A stretch of 64,000 nt of DNA from Actinomycetales bacterium (GTDB taxonomy: Bacteria; Actinomycetota; Actinomycetes; Actinomycetales; Cellulomonadaceae), in the NCBI GenBank assembly GCA_020444245.1, contig JAHLLI010000009.1, positions 62,001 to 126,000 on the forward strand, read 5' to 3'. The notes below the pieces were generated by a model that saw only the letters and a program-made list of their open reading frames with translations, was not told the origin of the DNA and searched no databases. The position numbers and the translations under genes were made by a program. Shown here in pieces: positions 46,077-54,683 of the stretch (position 1 is the first letter of the stretch; every line of letters starts with the position of its first letter).

Positions 46077-47647
46077 CAGTTCCCCTCCTCGAAGATCACG
46101 GTGCCCAGACCGGTGCGCACGTCGAGCGCGAGCTGGACGTGGTCGCCCTCCGCCGCCTGGCTCGTCCGGAACTCGTGCGTCGTGCCGCCGGCGTTGCTCA
46201 GCGTCGCGTCGTCGAGCCAGGTCACCTCACCCGCGCCCATCTCGACGTGGGCCGTGGCCGACACGTCGCGCGGCAGGATCACGGTCAGCGTGCCGGCGCC
46301 GATCCGGACCGGGACGTCGACCGTCGTGGTGGTGCTCAGCGGCACGTCCGTCAGGTCGAGGGTGGCGTCGCCGGCACCGAGCCGGAAACCGTCCTCGGCT
46401 GCGGCGGCCGACGTCGGCGTCTGGCTCACCTGGCCGACGGCGGCCCCACCGATCCACTGCAGGTCCGAGCCGTCCCAGTTCGCTGCGGCCGTCATGGGCA
46501 TCGCGACCAGCAGACCGATCACTGCCAGGGCTGTCACGCCGCCGGCCCGACGCCCGCGCAGGCCGGTCACCACGATCGCGATCCCCAGCAGGGCCAGGCC
46601 CGCGGTGAGCGTGGTCAGCGCGACCGGGCCGTGGTACCAACCCACCCGCTCGGAGTAGAGCAGGCCGGCCAGGACCAGCAGGGTCAGGGCGCTGACGACG
46701 CCCCAGGTCGCGGCGCCAGGGCCGCGCTCGCGGGTCGCCCGCGGCGCCGGAGGCGGGGGCGGTGCCCACTGCCGCGGACCCGTCGGGCCGGCCGGGCCGT
46801 TCCACCCGGGGCCGCCGTTCCAGCCCTGGCCCCCGTTCCAGCCCTGCCCACCGTTCCAGCCGGGCGGCGGCGGGGCGACAGGCGGCATCGGTGCGGTGGG
46901 CGCGGCGCCCAGCTCGGCGGTGCCGCCGGTCGACGACGGAGCGTCCGTGGACGCGGGGTCACCGGCGTCGGGGTCGTGCTCGGTCGCCTCGGTGTCGGTC
47001 GCCTCAGTGTCGATCACCTCGGTGGCCGTGGTGTCGGAGTCGTGGTCCGCGACGGACTCGCGGGTCGTGCTCATGGTCTCTCCCATGGGGTAGGTCGGGT
47101 GGGGTGCTGTCGGGGCCGCTCCCGGCGGCGGGGGCTGGTGCCAGCCCTGCTGCTGCCAGCCGGGCTGCTGCCACGGCGGCGGCGTGGGGCGGCGACGCCC
47201 CCGGGCCGCGGTGACGATGACCAGCACGACCAGGCCGAGCACGGCCAGCCAGGCGAACCCGCGCCACCAGTCGGCCCAGCCCTGGCCGAACCAGGGCACC
47301 CACGACGGCACGGACAGGCCGGTGATGATCGCCGCGCCGGCGCCGAGCACCGCCACGTCGACGTCGCCGCGCAGCAGCTGCTGGGCGTGGATCCGGCCGT
47401 CGGACTCCTCGGGCAGGAGCAGCCAGGCGATGCCGTAGAGCACCAGGCCCAGCCCGCCGACGAGGATCGACACGGCCAGCACGCCCCGCACGATGAGCGG
47501 GTCGACGCCGAGCCGTCGGGCCAGCCCGCCCGCGACCCCACCGATCCAGCGCTCGGTGGAACGGGAGATCCCGATCCCGCGGATCGAGTCGAAGAAGGCG
47601 TCCGTGCCGCGTCGGGGCGGCTGCGGGCCGGTGTGCATCTGCGTCAT
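46076..47647 (-). CDS. PspC-domain protein with LiaF-like C-terminal domain
   Basis: 523 residues. PspC domain at about 30-85 (STERWIGGVAGGLARRLGVDPLIVRGVLAVSILVGGLGLVLYGIAWLLLP), a helix near 125-145, a long acidic and Pro/Gly-rich linker with GWNGGQ repeats, four more membrane helices, and a C-terminal beta-helix-like domain (FRLGAGDATLDLTDVPL, VPVRIGAGTLTVILPRDVSATAHVEMGAGEV) like LiaF/toast-rack domains. LiaF restrains the LiaS kinase in Firmicutes; the divergent PspC kinase and regulator fit that role. Start at ATG 47647, since CAGCAT lies 7 nt upstream. Confidence 0.82.
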   Translation of the reverse strand: MTQMHTGPQPPRRGTDAFFDSIRGIGISRSTERWIGGVAGGLARRLGVDPLIVRGVLAVSILVGGLGLVLYGIAWLLLPEESDGRIHAQQLLRGDVDVAVLGAGAAIITGLSVPSWVPWFGQGWADWWRGFAWLAVLGLVVLVIVTAARGRRRPTPPPWQQPGWQQQGWHQPPPPGAAPTAPHPTYPMGETMSTTRESVADHDSDTTATEVIDTEATDTEATEHDPDAGDPASTDAPSSTGGTAELGAAPTAPMPPVAPPPPGWNGGQGWNGGQGWNGGPGWNGPAGPTGPRQWAPPPPPAPRATRERGPGAATWGVVSALTLLVLAGLLYSERVGWYHGPVALTTLTAGLALLGIAIVVTGLRGRRAGGVTALAVIGLLVAMPMTAAANWDGSDLQWIGGAAVGQVSQTPTSAAAAEDGFRLGAGDATLDLTDVPLSTTTTVDVPVRIGAGTLTVILPRDVSATAHVEMGAGEVTWLDDATLSNAGGTTHEFRTSQAAEGDHVQLALDVRTGLGTVIFEEGN

Positions 47648-47654
47648 GACCGCC

Positions 47655-47660
47655 ATGCTG
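47655..47660 (-). promoter_or_regulatory. Leaderless -10 element of the LiaF-like gene
   Basis: Reads CAGCAT on the minus strand, 7 nt before ATG 47647; it overlaps the alternative ATG at 47656. Confidence 0.5.
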
Positions 47661-47683
47661 CTCGGCCACCGGGGTCCGGGACA

Positions 47684-47744
47684 TCAGGGACCGGCCCTGA
47701 CTCGACCCTGATCTGCGTGGCCGGCGTCCCTGAACCGGCCCTGA
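47684..47744 (+). promoter_or_regulatory. Helically phased CCCTGA operator array
   Basis: TCAGGG at 47684 and CCCTGA at 47695, 47706, 47728 and 47739: spacings 11, 11, 22 and 11 bp. The first pair forms the palindrome TCAGGG-ACCGG-CCCTGA. It lies between the divergent LiaF-like and kinase promoters and is a likely site for the LuxR-type regulator at 49.0 kb. Confidence 0.6.
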
Positions 47745-47783
47745 TCCGAGCCCTGGGGCCCCCACGGCGTGTCTCGCGCGTGT

Positions 47784-47789
47784 GACGAT
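47784..47789 (+). promoter_or_regulatory. Leaderless -10 element of the sensor kinase gene
   Basis: GACGAT, 6 nt, GTG 47796. The same hexamer and spacing precede the DUF6350 gene. Confidence 0.5.
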
Positions 47790-47795
47790 GCTCCC

Positions 47796-49028
47796 GTGGA
47801 GTCCCCTGCCAGGCTGCCGCTGCTGCGGCCCCGGAGCGGGCGGGTGCTCGGCGGGGTCGCCGCCGGGCTCGCCGCCCACCTCGGGCTGCCCGTCGCGGCC
47901 GTGCGCCTGGCCCTGGTTCTCCTGGTACCGCTCGGCGGGGCCGGGGTGCTGCTCTACGTCTTCTGGTGGGTCACCGTGCCCAGCGGCGACCCACGCGCAG
48001 CCGCCGAGGAGGCTCGCCCCGCCGCCAGCAGCCGGCTGGCGCCGCGGCTGCGCCAGCCCGGGCGCCGCCTGCCGTTGACCGAGATCGCGCTCGGCGTGCT
48101 CCTGCTCGCCGCGGCCGGCGGCCTGATCGCGGTCCGCAACGGCGCGGACCTGGTCGGCTCATGGGTGCTCCCGGCCCTCATCGTGCTGGGCGGTCTCACG
48201 CTGGCCTGGAGCCAGCTGGACGCGGTCGACCGCGAGCCCGGCCGTCCCGGCGGGCGGACCCCCGTCAGCGTGCTGCGGCTGCTCGGCGGCACGGCCCTGG
48301 CCGGCACCGGGGTGTTCCTGCTCATCGGCCGCGACGCGCCGATGGAGGACCTGGTGCGCTCGGCGCTCGCCGCGCTCGCCGTGCTGGTGGGGGCCGCCCT
48401 GGTGCTCGCCCCCTGGTGGCTGCGCCTGGTGCGTGAGCTCTCCGACGAGCGGCTGGCCCGCGCCAGGGCCTCCGAGCGCGCCGACATCGCTGCCCACCTG
48501 CACGACTCCGTGCTGCAGACGCTGGCGCTGATCCGGGCGAGGGCGGCGAACGCCGACGAGGTCGCCAAGCTCGCCCGCGCGCAGGAGCGCGAGCTGCGCT
48601 CGTGGCTCTACGACGACCGGGTCACGCCCGGCACGTCGGTCGCCGCCGAGCTGCGCGACGTGGTCGCCGAGGTCGAGGACCACCACGGCGTGCCCGTCGA
48701 GGTGGTCGTGGTGGGGGACCGCACGCCGGACGAGCGCACCGCCGGGCTGCTCCGGGCCACCCGCGAGGCGCTGGTCAACGCGGTGCGCCACGGCCGCCCG
48801 CCGGTCTCGGTGTACCTGGAGGTCGGCCCGGGCGTGGTGGAGGTGTTCGTCAAGGACCGCGGCGACGGGTTCGACCTCGACGAGGTCCCCGACGACCGCT
48901 TCGGCGTGCGAGAGTCGATCATCGGCCGGATGCGCCGCCTGGGTGGGGACGCCACCGTGCGGGCCCGCGCCGGCGGTACCGAGGTGGCCCTGCGGCTGCC
49001 GGTCGAGCAGGAGGAGCGCACCACATGA
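47796..49028 (+). CDS. PspC-domain sensor histidine kinase
   Basis: 410 residues. PspC domain at about 8-60 (GRVLGGVAAGLAAHLGLPVAAVRLALVLLVPLGGAGVLLYVFWWVTVP), three further hydrophobic segments to residue 215, then a HisKA_3-type dimerisation helix with ADIAAHLHDSVLQTLALI (phospho-His236) and an HATPase_c domain (REALVNAVRHG, VKDRGDGFDLDEVPDDRFGVRESIIGRM). It likely senses envelope stress together with the divergent LiaF-like protein. Start at GTG 47796 by leaderless spacing. It overlaps its regulator by ATGA. Confidence 0.9.
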   Translation: MESPARLPLLRPRSGRVLGGVAAGLAAHLGLPVAAVRLALVLLVPLGGAGVLLYVFWWVTVPSGDPRAAAEEARPAASSRLAPRLRQPGRRLPLTEIALGVLLLAAAGGLIAVRNGADLVGSWVLPALIVLGGLTLAWSQLDAVDREPGRPGGRTPVSVLRLLGGTALAGTGVFLLIGRDAPMEDLVRSALAALAVLVGAALVLAPWWLRLVRELSDERLARARASERADIAAHLHDSVLQTLALIRARAANADEVAKLARAQERELRSWLYDDRVTPGTSVAAELRDVVAEVEDHHGVPVEVVVVGDRTPDERTAGLLRATREALVNAVRHGRPPVSVYLEVGPGVVEVFVKDRGDGFDLDEVPDDRFGVRESIIGRMRRLGGDATVRARAGGTEVALRLPVEQEERTT

Positions 49029-49699
49029 GTGAGAGCCAGCGTCCGGGGGGCGAACCCCTCGACGTCGTGGTGGTCGACGACCACCTGATGTTCCGCACGG
49101 GGGTGAAGGCGTCCCTGGACGAGCGTGTGCGGGTGGTCGGCGAGGCCGACTCGGTGGACACCGCGATCAGCGTCATCCACGAGCTGCGCCCGCCCGTGGT
49201 GCTGCTGGACGTGCACCTGCCCGGGGGCGACGGCGGCGGTGGGGCGGAGGTGCTGAGGCGCTGCGCCGACCTGGCCGGCGAGGTGCGGTTCCTCGCGTTG
49301 TCGGTCTCCGACGCGGCCGAGGACGTGGTCGCGGTCATCCGGGCGGGCGCCCGCGGGTACGTGACCAAGGCGATCAGCGGACCGGAGCTGTCCGCTGCGG
49401 CGCGGCGCGTGGCGGGCGGTGACGCGGTCTTCTCCCCGCGACTGGCCGGCTTCGTGCTCGATGCCTTCGGTGCGGCGGCGGACGTGGCCACGGGCGACGA
49501 CGAGCTGGACCGGCTGTCCGCGCGCGAGCGCGAGGTGATGCGGCTGATCGCCCGCGGCTACTCCTACCGCGAGGTCGCCGGAGAGCTGTTCATCTCGATC
49601 AAGACGGTGGAGACCCACGTCAGCGCGGTGCTGCGCAAGCTCCAGCTCTCCTCGCGGCATGAGCTGACCCGGTGGGCGGCGGCGCGCCGCCTGCTCTGA
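49025..49699 (+). CDS. LuxR/NarL-family response regulator
   Basis: 224 residues. A complete receiver: VVVVDDHLMFRTGVKASL (acidic pair), Asp62 in VVLLDVHLPGG, FLALSVS and Lys in GYVTKAI. The C-terminal helix-turn-helix is LSAREREVMRLIARGYSYREVAGELFISIKTVETHVSAVLRKLQL. It is the partner of the overlapping kinase, LiaR/VraR-like in organisation. The phased CCCTGA array upstream of the kinase is its most likely target. Confidence 0.93.
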   Translation: MSESQRPGGEPLDVVVVDDHLMFRTGVKASLDERVRVVGEADSVDTAISVIHELRPPVVLLDVHLPGGDGGGGAEVLRRCADLAGEVRFLALSVSDAAEDVVAVIRAGARGYVTKAISGPELSAAARRVAGGDAVFSPRLAGFVLDAFGAAADVATGDDELDRLSAREREVMRLIARGYSYREVAGELFISIKTVETHVSAVLRKLQLSSRHELTRWAAARRLL

Positions 49700-49760
49700 C
49701 CGCGGGGCGGGCCCGCCCCGCGCCGAGCGGGTGATTGTCTGGGTCCAAGGTCCGTACCGC

Positions 49761-49787
49761 TCAATCGCCACGGGGCCACGCCGATCA
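49761..49787 (+). promoter_or_regulatory. Sigma28 (FliA/WhiG-type) promoter of the chemoreceptor gene
   Basis: TCAA, 15-nt spacer, GCCGATCA: one mismatch in each half to TAAA-N15-GCCGATAA. It is 41 nt before ATG 49829. Confidence 0.55.
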
Positions 49788-49828
49788 GGTGGGCGACCCG
49801 GACGGGCCGGGCGGTTCGAGGTGACCTC

Positions 49829-51406
49829 ATGCGCAAGCGAACGGTGTCCATCCGCACCAAGATGATCGGCTCGGTCGTGCTCGCGGCCATGGCGATGGTC
49901 GTGCTCACGGCGATCGCCGTCGTGCAGGGGGAGCACCGGATCATGGGCGAGCGGCGGGCCGCGACGCGCTCCGTCGTGGAGTCCGCGCTCGGCGTGATCT
50001 CGCACTACGGCGACCTCGCCGCATCCGGCGAGCTCACCGAGGCGCAGGCCAAGGCCGGCGCCGCCGCCGCGGTCGCCTCGCTGCGCTACGACGGCTCGGA
50101 GTACTTCTGGATCAACGACATGACCCCGACCATGGTCGTGCACCCGATCAAGCCCGAGCTCGACGGCACCGACCTGTCCGGCATCACCGACGCGAACGGC
50201 GTGCCGCTGTTCCTCGAGATGGTGGACGTCGTCAAGGTGGACGGCGCCGGGTTCGTGGACTACCTGTGGCCCAAGCCCGGCTCGGACGCGGCCCAGCCGA
50301 AGGTCTCCTACGTCGCCGGCTACGAGCCGTGGGGCTGGGTGGTCGGCTCCGGGATCTACGTCGACGACGTGCGCGGCGCCGCCTGGGCCGACGCCCGCGG
50401 CATCATGATCGCGGCGCTCGTGCTGGTGGCCGGGCTCGGCGTCGGTGGCTGGCTCATCACCCGTTCGGTGGTGCGCCCCGTGGAGCGCGTGACCAAGGCC
50501 CTGCGCGAGGGCGACCCGGCCGCGCGCCTCGAGGTCGGCGCGGGCCGGACCGAGCTCGAGCGTCTGGCCGTGGCCCTCAACGAGGCGCTGGACCGCAACG
50601 CCGAGATCGCCAGGACCGTCGGCGGGATGTCCGAGGAGCTGCTCGCCGCCGCCGCGCGGCTTGCCACCACGAGCGAGGAGATCAGCGAGGTCGCCGGGCT
50701 CTCGGCGCGCCGCACGGCCGACGCCGGCGACGCGGCGCGGCAGGTGTCCAGCGGCATCGACTCGGTGGCCGCCGGCACCCAGCAGATGGGCGCGTCGATC
50801 AGCGAGATCTCGCGCAACGCCGCCGAGGTGGCCTCGATCGCCGAGCAGGCGGTCGCCGCCGCCCAGCGGACCACCCGCACCGTCGAGGCGCTCGGCGACT
50901 CGAGCAGCCAGATCGGGACCGTGGTCAAGGTGATCACGCAGATCGCCGAGCAGACCAACCTGCTCGCGCTCAACGCCACGATCGAGGCGGCGCGGGCCGG
51001 CGAGGCGGGCAAGGGGTTCGCCGTCGTCGCCGGTGAGGTCAAGGAGCTCGCCCAGGAGACCGCCAAGGCGACCGGCGACATCGTCGGACAGGTGCAGGCG
51101 ATCCAGGAGGCCGTCCAGGTGGCCGCGGAGGAGATCTCGGGCATCGCCGGGGTGGTGGGCCGGATCAGCGACTACCAGACCACCGTCGCCGGGGCCGTCG
51201 AGGAGCAGACCGCGACCACCGAGGCCATGGCGAGCACGGTCGCGGACGTCGCGACCGGGGGACGCGCCGTCGCCGGGACGCTGACCGAGGTCGACGAGGC
51301 CACGGCGCGGACCGTCGAGGAGATCGCCGGCGTGCGGGAGGCGGCCGCCGAGCTCGAGGCCACCGCCCGGCGTCTGCAGGAGACCGCGGCCGCGATCTCC
51401 GCCTGA
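49829..51406 (+). CDS. Methyl-accepting chemotaxis protein with Cache sensor
   Basis: 525 residues. TM1 at about 12-34, an extracytoplasmic single-Cache domain (YDGSEYFWINDMTPTMVVHPIKPELDG and GYEPWGWVVGSGIYVDDV, the sCache_2 pattern), TM2 at about 190-212, a HAMP segment (RPVERVTKALREGDPAARL), and a long coiled coil with the conserved tip IAEQTNLLALNATIEAARAGEAGKGFAVVAGEVKELA. There is no CheR-binding pentapeptide. It implies chemotaxis and flagella encoded elsewhere. GAGGTGAC precedes the ATG, and a sigma28-like promoter lies upstream. Confidence 0.94.
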   Translation: MRKRTVSIRTKMIGSVVLAAMAMVVLTAIAVVQGEHRIMGERRAATRSVVESALGVISHYGDLAASGELTEAQAKAGAAAAVASLRYDGSEYFWINDMTPTMVVHPIKPELDGTDLSGITDANGVPLFLEMVDVVKVDGAGFVDYLWPKPGSDAAQPKVSYVAGYEPWGWVVGSGIYVDDVRGAAWADARGIMIAALVLVAGLGVGGWLITRSVVRPVERVTKALREGDPAARLEVGAGRTELERLAVALNEALDRNAEIARTVGGMSEELLAAAARLATTSEEISEVAGLSARRTADAGDAARQVSSGIDSVAAGTQQMGASISEISRNAAEVASIAEQAVAAAQRTTRTVEALGDSSSQIGTVVKVITQIAEQTNLLALNATIEAARAGEAGKGFAVVAGEVKELAQETAKATGDIVGQVQAIQEAVQVAAEEISGIAGVVGRISDYQTTVAGAVEEQTATTEAMASTVADVATGGRAVAGTLTEVDEATARTVEEIAGVREAAAELEATARRLQETAAAISA

Positions 51407-51459
51407 GCCGCGGGTCCGGCCGAGGTCGGCCCGGGCCGCGGGGTGTGGGCGCGAGCGCC

Positions 51460-51465
51460 TACCCT
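51460..51465 (+). promoter_or_regulatory. Candidate -10 element of pcrA
   Basis: TACCCT, 10 nt before ATG 51476. Five nt after it a GTG-CGA-TGA mini-frame (51471-51479) overlaps the pcrA ATG. Confidence 0.4.
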
Positions 51466-51475
51466 TGGCGGTGCG

Positions 51476-54073
51476 ATGACGACCCTCTTCGACGGCCTGC
51501 CCCTGCGCGGGCTAGACCCCGCGCGCCTGCCCACCGCCATGCCTCCGCGGCCCGACCAGGAGCCGGCGGACGACACGGCGGGACGGGCCGCCGAGCGGGA
51601 CGCCGAGCGCGCCGCGCGAGCCGAGGCGCTGCTCGAGGGCCTCAACCCGCCGCAGCGCGAGGCGGTGCTGCACTCGGGGAGCCCGCTGCTCATCGTCGCG
51701 GGAGCCGGCTCGGGCAAGACCCGGGTCCTCACCCACCGGATCGCCCACCAGCTCGCCACCGGACGGGTCCGTCCCTCCGGCGTGCTCGCGATCACGTTCA
51801 CCAACAAGGCCGCGGCCGAGATGCGTGAGCGGGTCGCGGACCTGGTGGGTCCGGCGGCCAGGGCGATGTGGGTCTCGACGTTCCACTCGGCGTGCGTGCG
51901 GATCCTGCGCCGCGAGGCCACGACCGTCGGCCTGCGCTCGTCGTTCTCGATCTACGACGCGGCCGACTCGCAGCGCCTGATCACCCTGGTCACGCGCGAG
52001 CTGGACCTGGACCCCAAGAAGTTCCCGGCCAAGGGGCTGGCCGGGCGGATCTCCGCGCTCAAGGACGAGCTGGTCGGCCCCGCCGCGTACGCGGCGCAGG
52101 TCGGTGGCAACGAGTTCGACGACGTGCTCGCCGCGGTCTACACCCGCTACCAGCAGCGGCTGCGCCAGGCCCACGCCGTGGACTTCGACGACCTCATCAT
52201 GACGACCGTCGAGCTGCTCCAGGCCCACCCCGCGGTCGCCGAGCACTACCGCCGGCGGTTCCGCTCGATCCTGGTCGACGAGTACCAGGACACCAACCAC
52301 GCGCAGTACGTCCTGGTCCGCGAGCTCACCGGGCACACCGGGGCCGGCGGCGCGGAGGGCGAGCCCGGCGGGGTGCCGCGGGCCGAGCTGACGGTGGTGG
52401 GCGACGCCGACCAGTCGATCTACGCGTTCCGCGGCGCGACCATCCGCAACATCGTCGAGTTCGAGACCGACTACCCGGATGCGCGCACGATCCTGCTCGA
52501 GCAGAACTACCGCTCGACCCAGACGATCCTGTCGGCCGCGAACGCGGTGATCTCCCGCAACCCCGGCCGCACGCCCAAGCGCCTGTGGACGGACGCGGGT
52601 GCCGGTCCGCAGATCGTCGGGTACGTGGCGGACAACGAGCACGAGGAGGCCCGCTTCGTCGCCGAGGAGATCGACCGGCTCGGCGACGACGAGGGCGTCC
52701 GGCCCGGGGACGTCGCCGTGTTCTACCGCACCAACGCCCAGTCCCGGGCACTGGAGGAGGTCCTCATCCGGGTCGGCCTGCCGTACAAGGTGGTCGGCGG
52801 CACGCGGTTCTACGAGCGCCGGGAGATCAAGGACGCGATCGCGTACCTGCGGGCGATCGCCAACCCTGACGACGACGTCAACCTCCGCCGGGTGCTCAAC
52901 GTGCCCAAGCGGGGGATCGGGGACCGCAGCGAGGCGATGCTCGCGGCGTTCGCCGAGCGCGAGCGGATCAGCTTCGGCGACGCGCTCGACCGCGCGGACG
53001 AGGCGCCCGGCCTGGGCTCGCGCGGGCTCACCCAGCTCGCCGGGTTCCGCGACCTGATGGGGGGGCTGCGCGAGCTGGCCGACTCCGGAGCCGGGCCCGC
53101 CGAGGTGCTGGGCGAGGTGCTGGACCGTACGGGCTACCTCGCCGAGCTGCGCGCCAGCGACGACCCGCAGGACGCGTCGCGGGTGGAGAACCTGGCCGAG
53201 CTGCACGCGGTGGCCACCGAGTTCGAGCAGGCCGAGCCGGAGGGCGACCTGGCCGACTTCCTCGAGCGGGTGTCGCTGGTGGCCGACTCCGACCAGATCC
53301 CGGCCGAGGACGTCGCCGACGGCGCCGCCGAGGCCGAGCCGCGGGCCGACCAGGGCGTGGTCACCCTCATGACCCTGCACACCGCGAAGGGCCTGGAGTT
53401 CCCGGTGGTGTTCGTCACCGGCTGGGAGGACGGCACCTTCCCGCACCTGCGCTCGCTGTCCGACCCCGACCAGCTCGCCGAGGAGCGCCGCCTGGCGTAC
53501 GTGGGCCTGACCCGGGCGCGGCGGCGGCTGTACATCTCGCGCGCGGCGGTCCGAACCGCATGGGGGGCGCCCAACGAGTTCCCGGCCAGCCGGTTCCTGG
53601 ACGACGTGCCCGACGAGCTCGTCGACTGGCGTCGACGCGAGTCGAGCATGGCGACGCTGCGGGCCGGCGGGTCGGGCTGGGGCGGCGGCGCCTCGGCGTG
53701 GGGCGGGCGGCGGTCGGGGGGCTACGGCTCGGGTGGGTCCGGATCGGGCGGGTACGGCTCAGGTGGGTACGGCTCGCGCGACACGCTGGACGACGACGGA
53801 GGCACGGTGATCGGCGCCGGCCGTGGCCCCGTGCGGGCCGGCGGCGCGAGCGCGTCGCGACAGCCGCGCACCCCGAGCGGCTCGTCGACCCCCAAGGCGG
53901 GTGCCGCGATCCCGTCGCTCGAGGTCGGCGATCGAGTCACGCACGACTCCTACGGGCTAGGCAGGGTGGTCGCGCTCGAGGGCGCCGGGCCCAACGCGGT
54001 CGCGAAGGTCGACTTCGGTGCCCAGGGCACCAAGCGCCTCCTGCTGCGCTACTCGCCGGTCACCAAGCTCTAG
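51476..54073 (+). CDS. pcrA: ATP-dependent DNA helicase PcrA/UvrD
   Basis: 865 residues. SF1A helicase motifs: LNPPQREAVLHSGSPLLIVAGAGSGKTRVLTHRIA (Q motif and Walker A near 78-86), ITFTNKAAAEMRERV (Ia), ILVDEYQDTNHAQY (II), VVGDADQSIYAFRGA (III), LEQNYRSTQTIL (IV), VTLMTLHTAKGLEFPVVFVTGWEDG (V) and LTRARRRLY (VI). After the core comes a Gly/Ser/Tyr-rich repeat linker (SGGYGSGG units, residues about 735-770) and a C-terminal Tudor-like domain (LEVGDRVTHDSYGLGRVVALEG) that can bind RNA polymerase. It unwinds DNA in repair and at stalled transcription. Confidence 0.97.
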   Translation: MTTLFDGLPLRGLDPARLPTAMPPRPDQEPADDTAGRAAERDAERAARAEALLEGLNPPQREAVLHSGSPLLIVAGAGSGKTRVLTHRIAHQLATGRVRPSGVLAITFTNKAAAEMRERVADLVGPAARAMWVSTFHSACVRILRREATTVGLRSSFSIYDAADSQRLITLVTRELDLDPKKFPAKGLAGRISALKDELVGPAAYAAQVGGNEFDDVLAAVYTRYQQRLRQAHAVDFDDLIMTTVELLQAHPAVAEHYRRRFRSILVDEYQDTNHAQYVLVRELTGHTGAGGAEGEPGGVPRAELTVVGDADQSIYAFRGATIRNIVEFETDYPDARTILLEQNYRSTQTILSAANAVISRNPGRTPKRLWTDAGAGPQIVGYVADNEHEEARFVAEEIDRLGDDEGVRPGDVAVFYRTNAQSRALEEVLIRVGLPYKVVGGTRFYERREIKDAIAYLRAIANPDDDVNLRRVLNVPKRGIGDRSEAMLAAFAERERISFGDALDRADEAPGLGSRGLTQLAGFRDLMGGLRELADSGAGPAEVLGEVLDRTGYLAELRASDDPQDASRVENLAELHAVATEFEQAEPEGDLADFLERVSLVADSDQIPAEDVADGAAEAEPRADQGVVTLMTLHTAKGLEFPVVFVTGWEDGTFPHLRSLSDPDQLAEERRLAYVGLTRARRRLYISRAAVRTAWGAPNEFPASRFLDDVPDELVDWRRRESSMATLRAGGSGWGGGASAWGGRRSGGYGSGGSGSGGYGSGGYGSRDTLDDDGGTVIGAGRGPVRAGGASASRQPRTPSGSSTPKAGAAIPSLEVGDRVTHDSYGLGRVVALEGAGPNAVAKVDFGAQGTKRLLLRYSPVTKL

Positions 54074-54591
54074 GAGCGGACAGCGCAGGACGAGCCCGTC
54101 TCGGGGGGATCGGCTGGTGCGCGGCGCACGCTCGCGGCCCAGCAGCCGCGCGCCGCGTTGTGCAGGTCGACGCGCTGCACGGCGGAGTCCTGGAACAGCT
54201 CGTGGACCGTGCCCGGGAGATCGGCACCGTCGACGAGCCGTGCCGCCGTCATCATCTGGGCGGCGTCGTAGGCCCGCACCGCCAGCCTGCGCCGGGCGAG
54301 TTGGGCGGGCAGGGCCGGCCCCGGTTCGGGGGTGCCGCAGTCGCGACGGTGCAGGAAGATCGCCGTCGGCGCTCGGTAGGGGCTGTCACCCTCGAACGGG
54401 TCGTAGGAGACGAGGACCAGCTCGTCGCCCACCCGGGCGTCGCGCAGGCACTGCCGGCACGGATAGCCGGGGTGTGCGTCGGCGACCAGCACCGGCCCTC
54501 CCCGGGCCCGCAGGCGATCGGCCGCGGCCCGGTCGATCGGGTCGAGCAGGTAGTGGTCGTCGAGCTCGGGCAGGGGCGTCGGAGTACTCAT
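54070..54591 (-). CDS. DUF1203 family protein
   Basis: 173 residues. PGYPCRQCLRDARVGDELVLVSYDPFEGDSPYRAPTAIFLHRRDC matches DUF1203, with a CxxC-type pair (Cys45 and Cys48 approximately) and the SPY/FLH block. Function unknown. The TAG stop overlaps the pcrA TAG: the palindrome CTAG (54070-54073) supplies both stops on opposite strands. TAGCCT lies 7 nt before the ATG, so it is probably leaderless. Confidence 0.85.
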   Translation of the reverse strand: MSTPTPLPELDDHYLLDPIDRAAADRLRARGGPVLVADAHPGYPCRQCLRDARVGDELVLVSYDPFEGDSPYRAPTAIFLHRRDCGTPEPGPALPAQLARRRLAVRAYDAAQMMTAARLVDGADLPGTVHELFQDSAVQRVDLHNAARGCWAASVRRAPADPPETGSSCAVRS

Positions 54592-54598
54592 GACGGCG

Positions 54599-54604
54599 AG
54601 GCTA
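54599..54604 (-). promoter_or_regulatory. Leaderless -10 element of the DUF1203 gene
   Basis: Reads TAGCCT on the minus strand, 7 nt before ATG 54591. Confidence 0.6.
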
Positions 54605-54683
54605 GGGAGGCGGCTCGGCCCAGCGCACTCCGCTTCCGGCCAACCTCGCGCACGCCCTCGCCGCTCGACGCGCTGCCCGGTGG

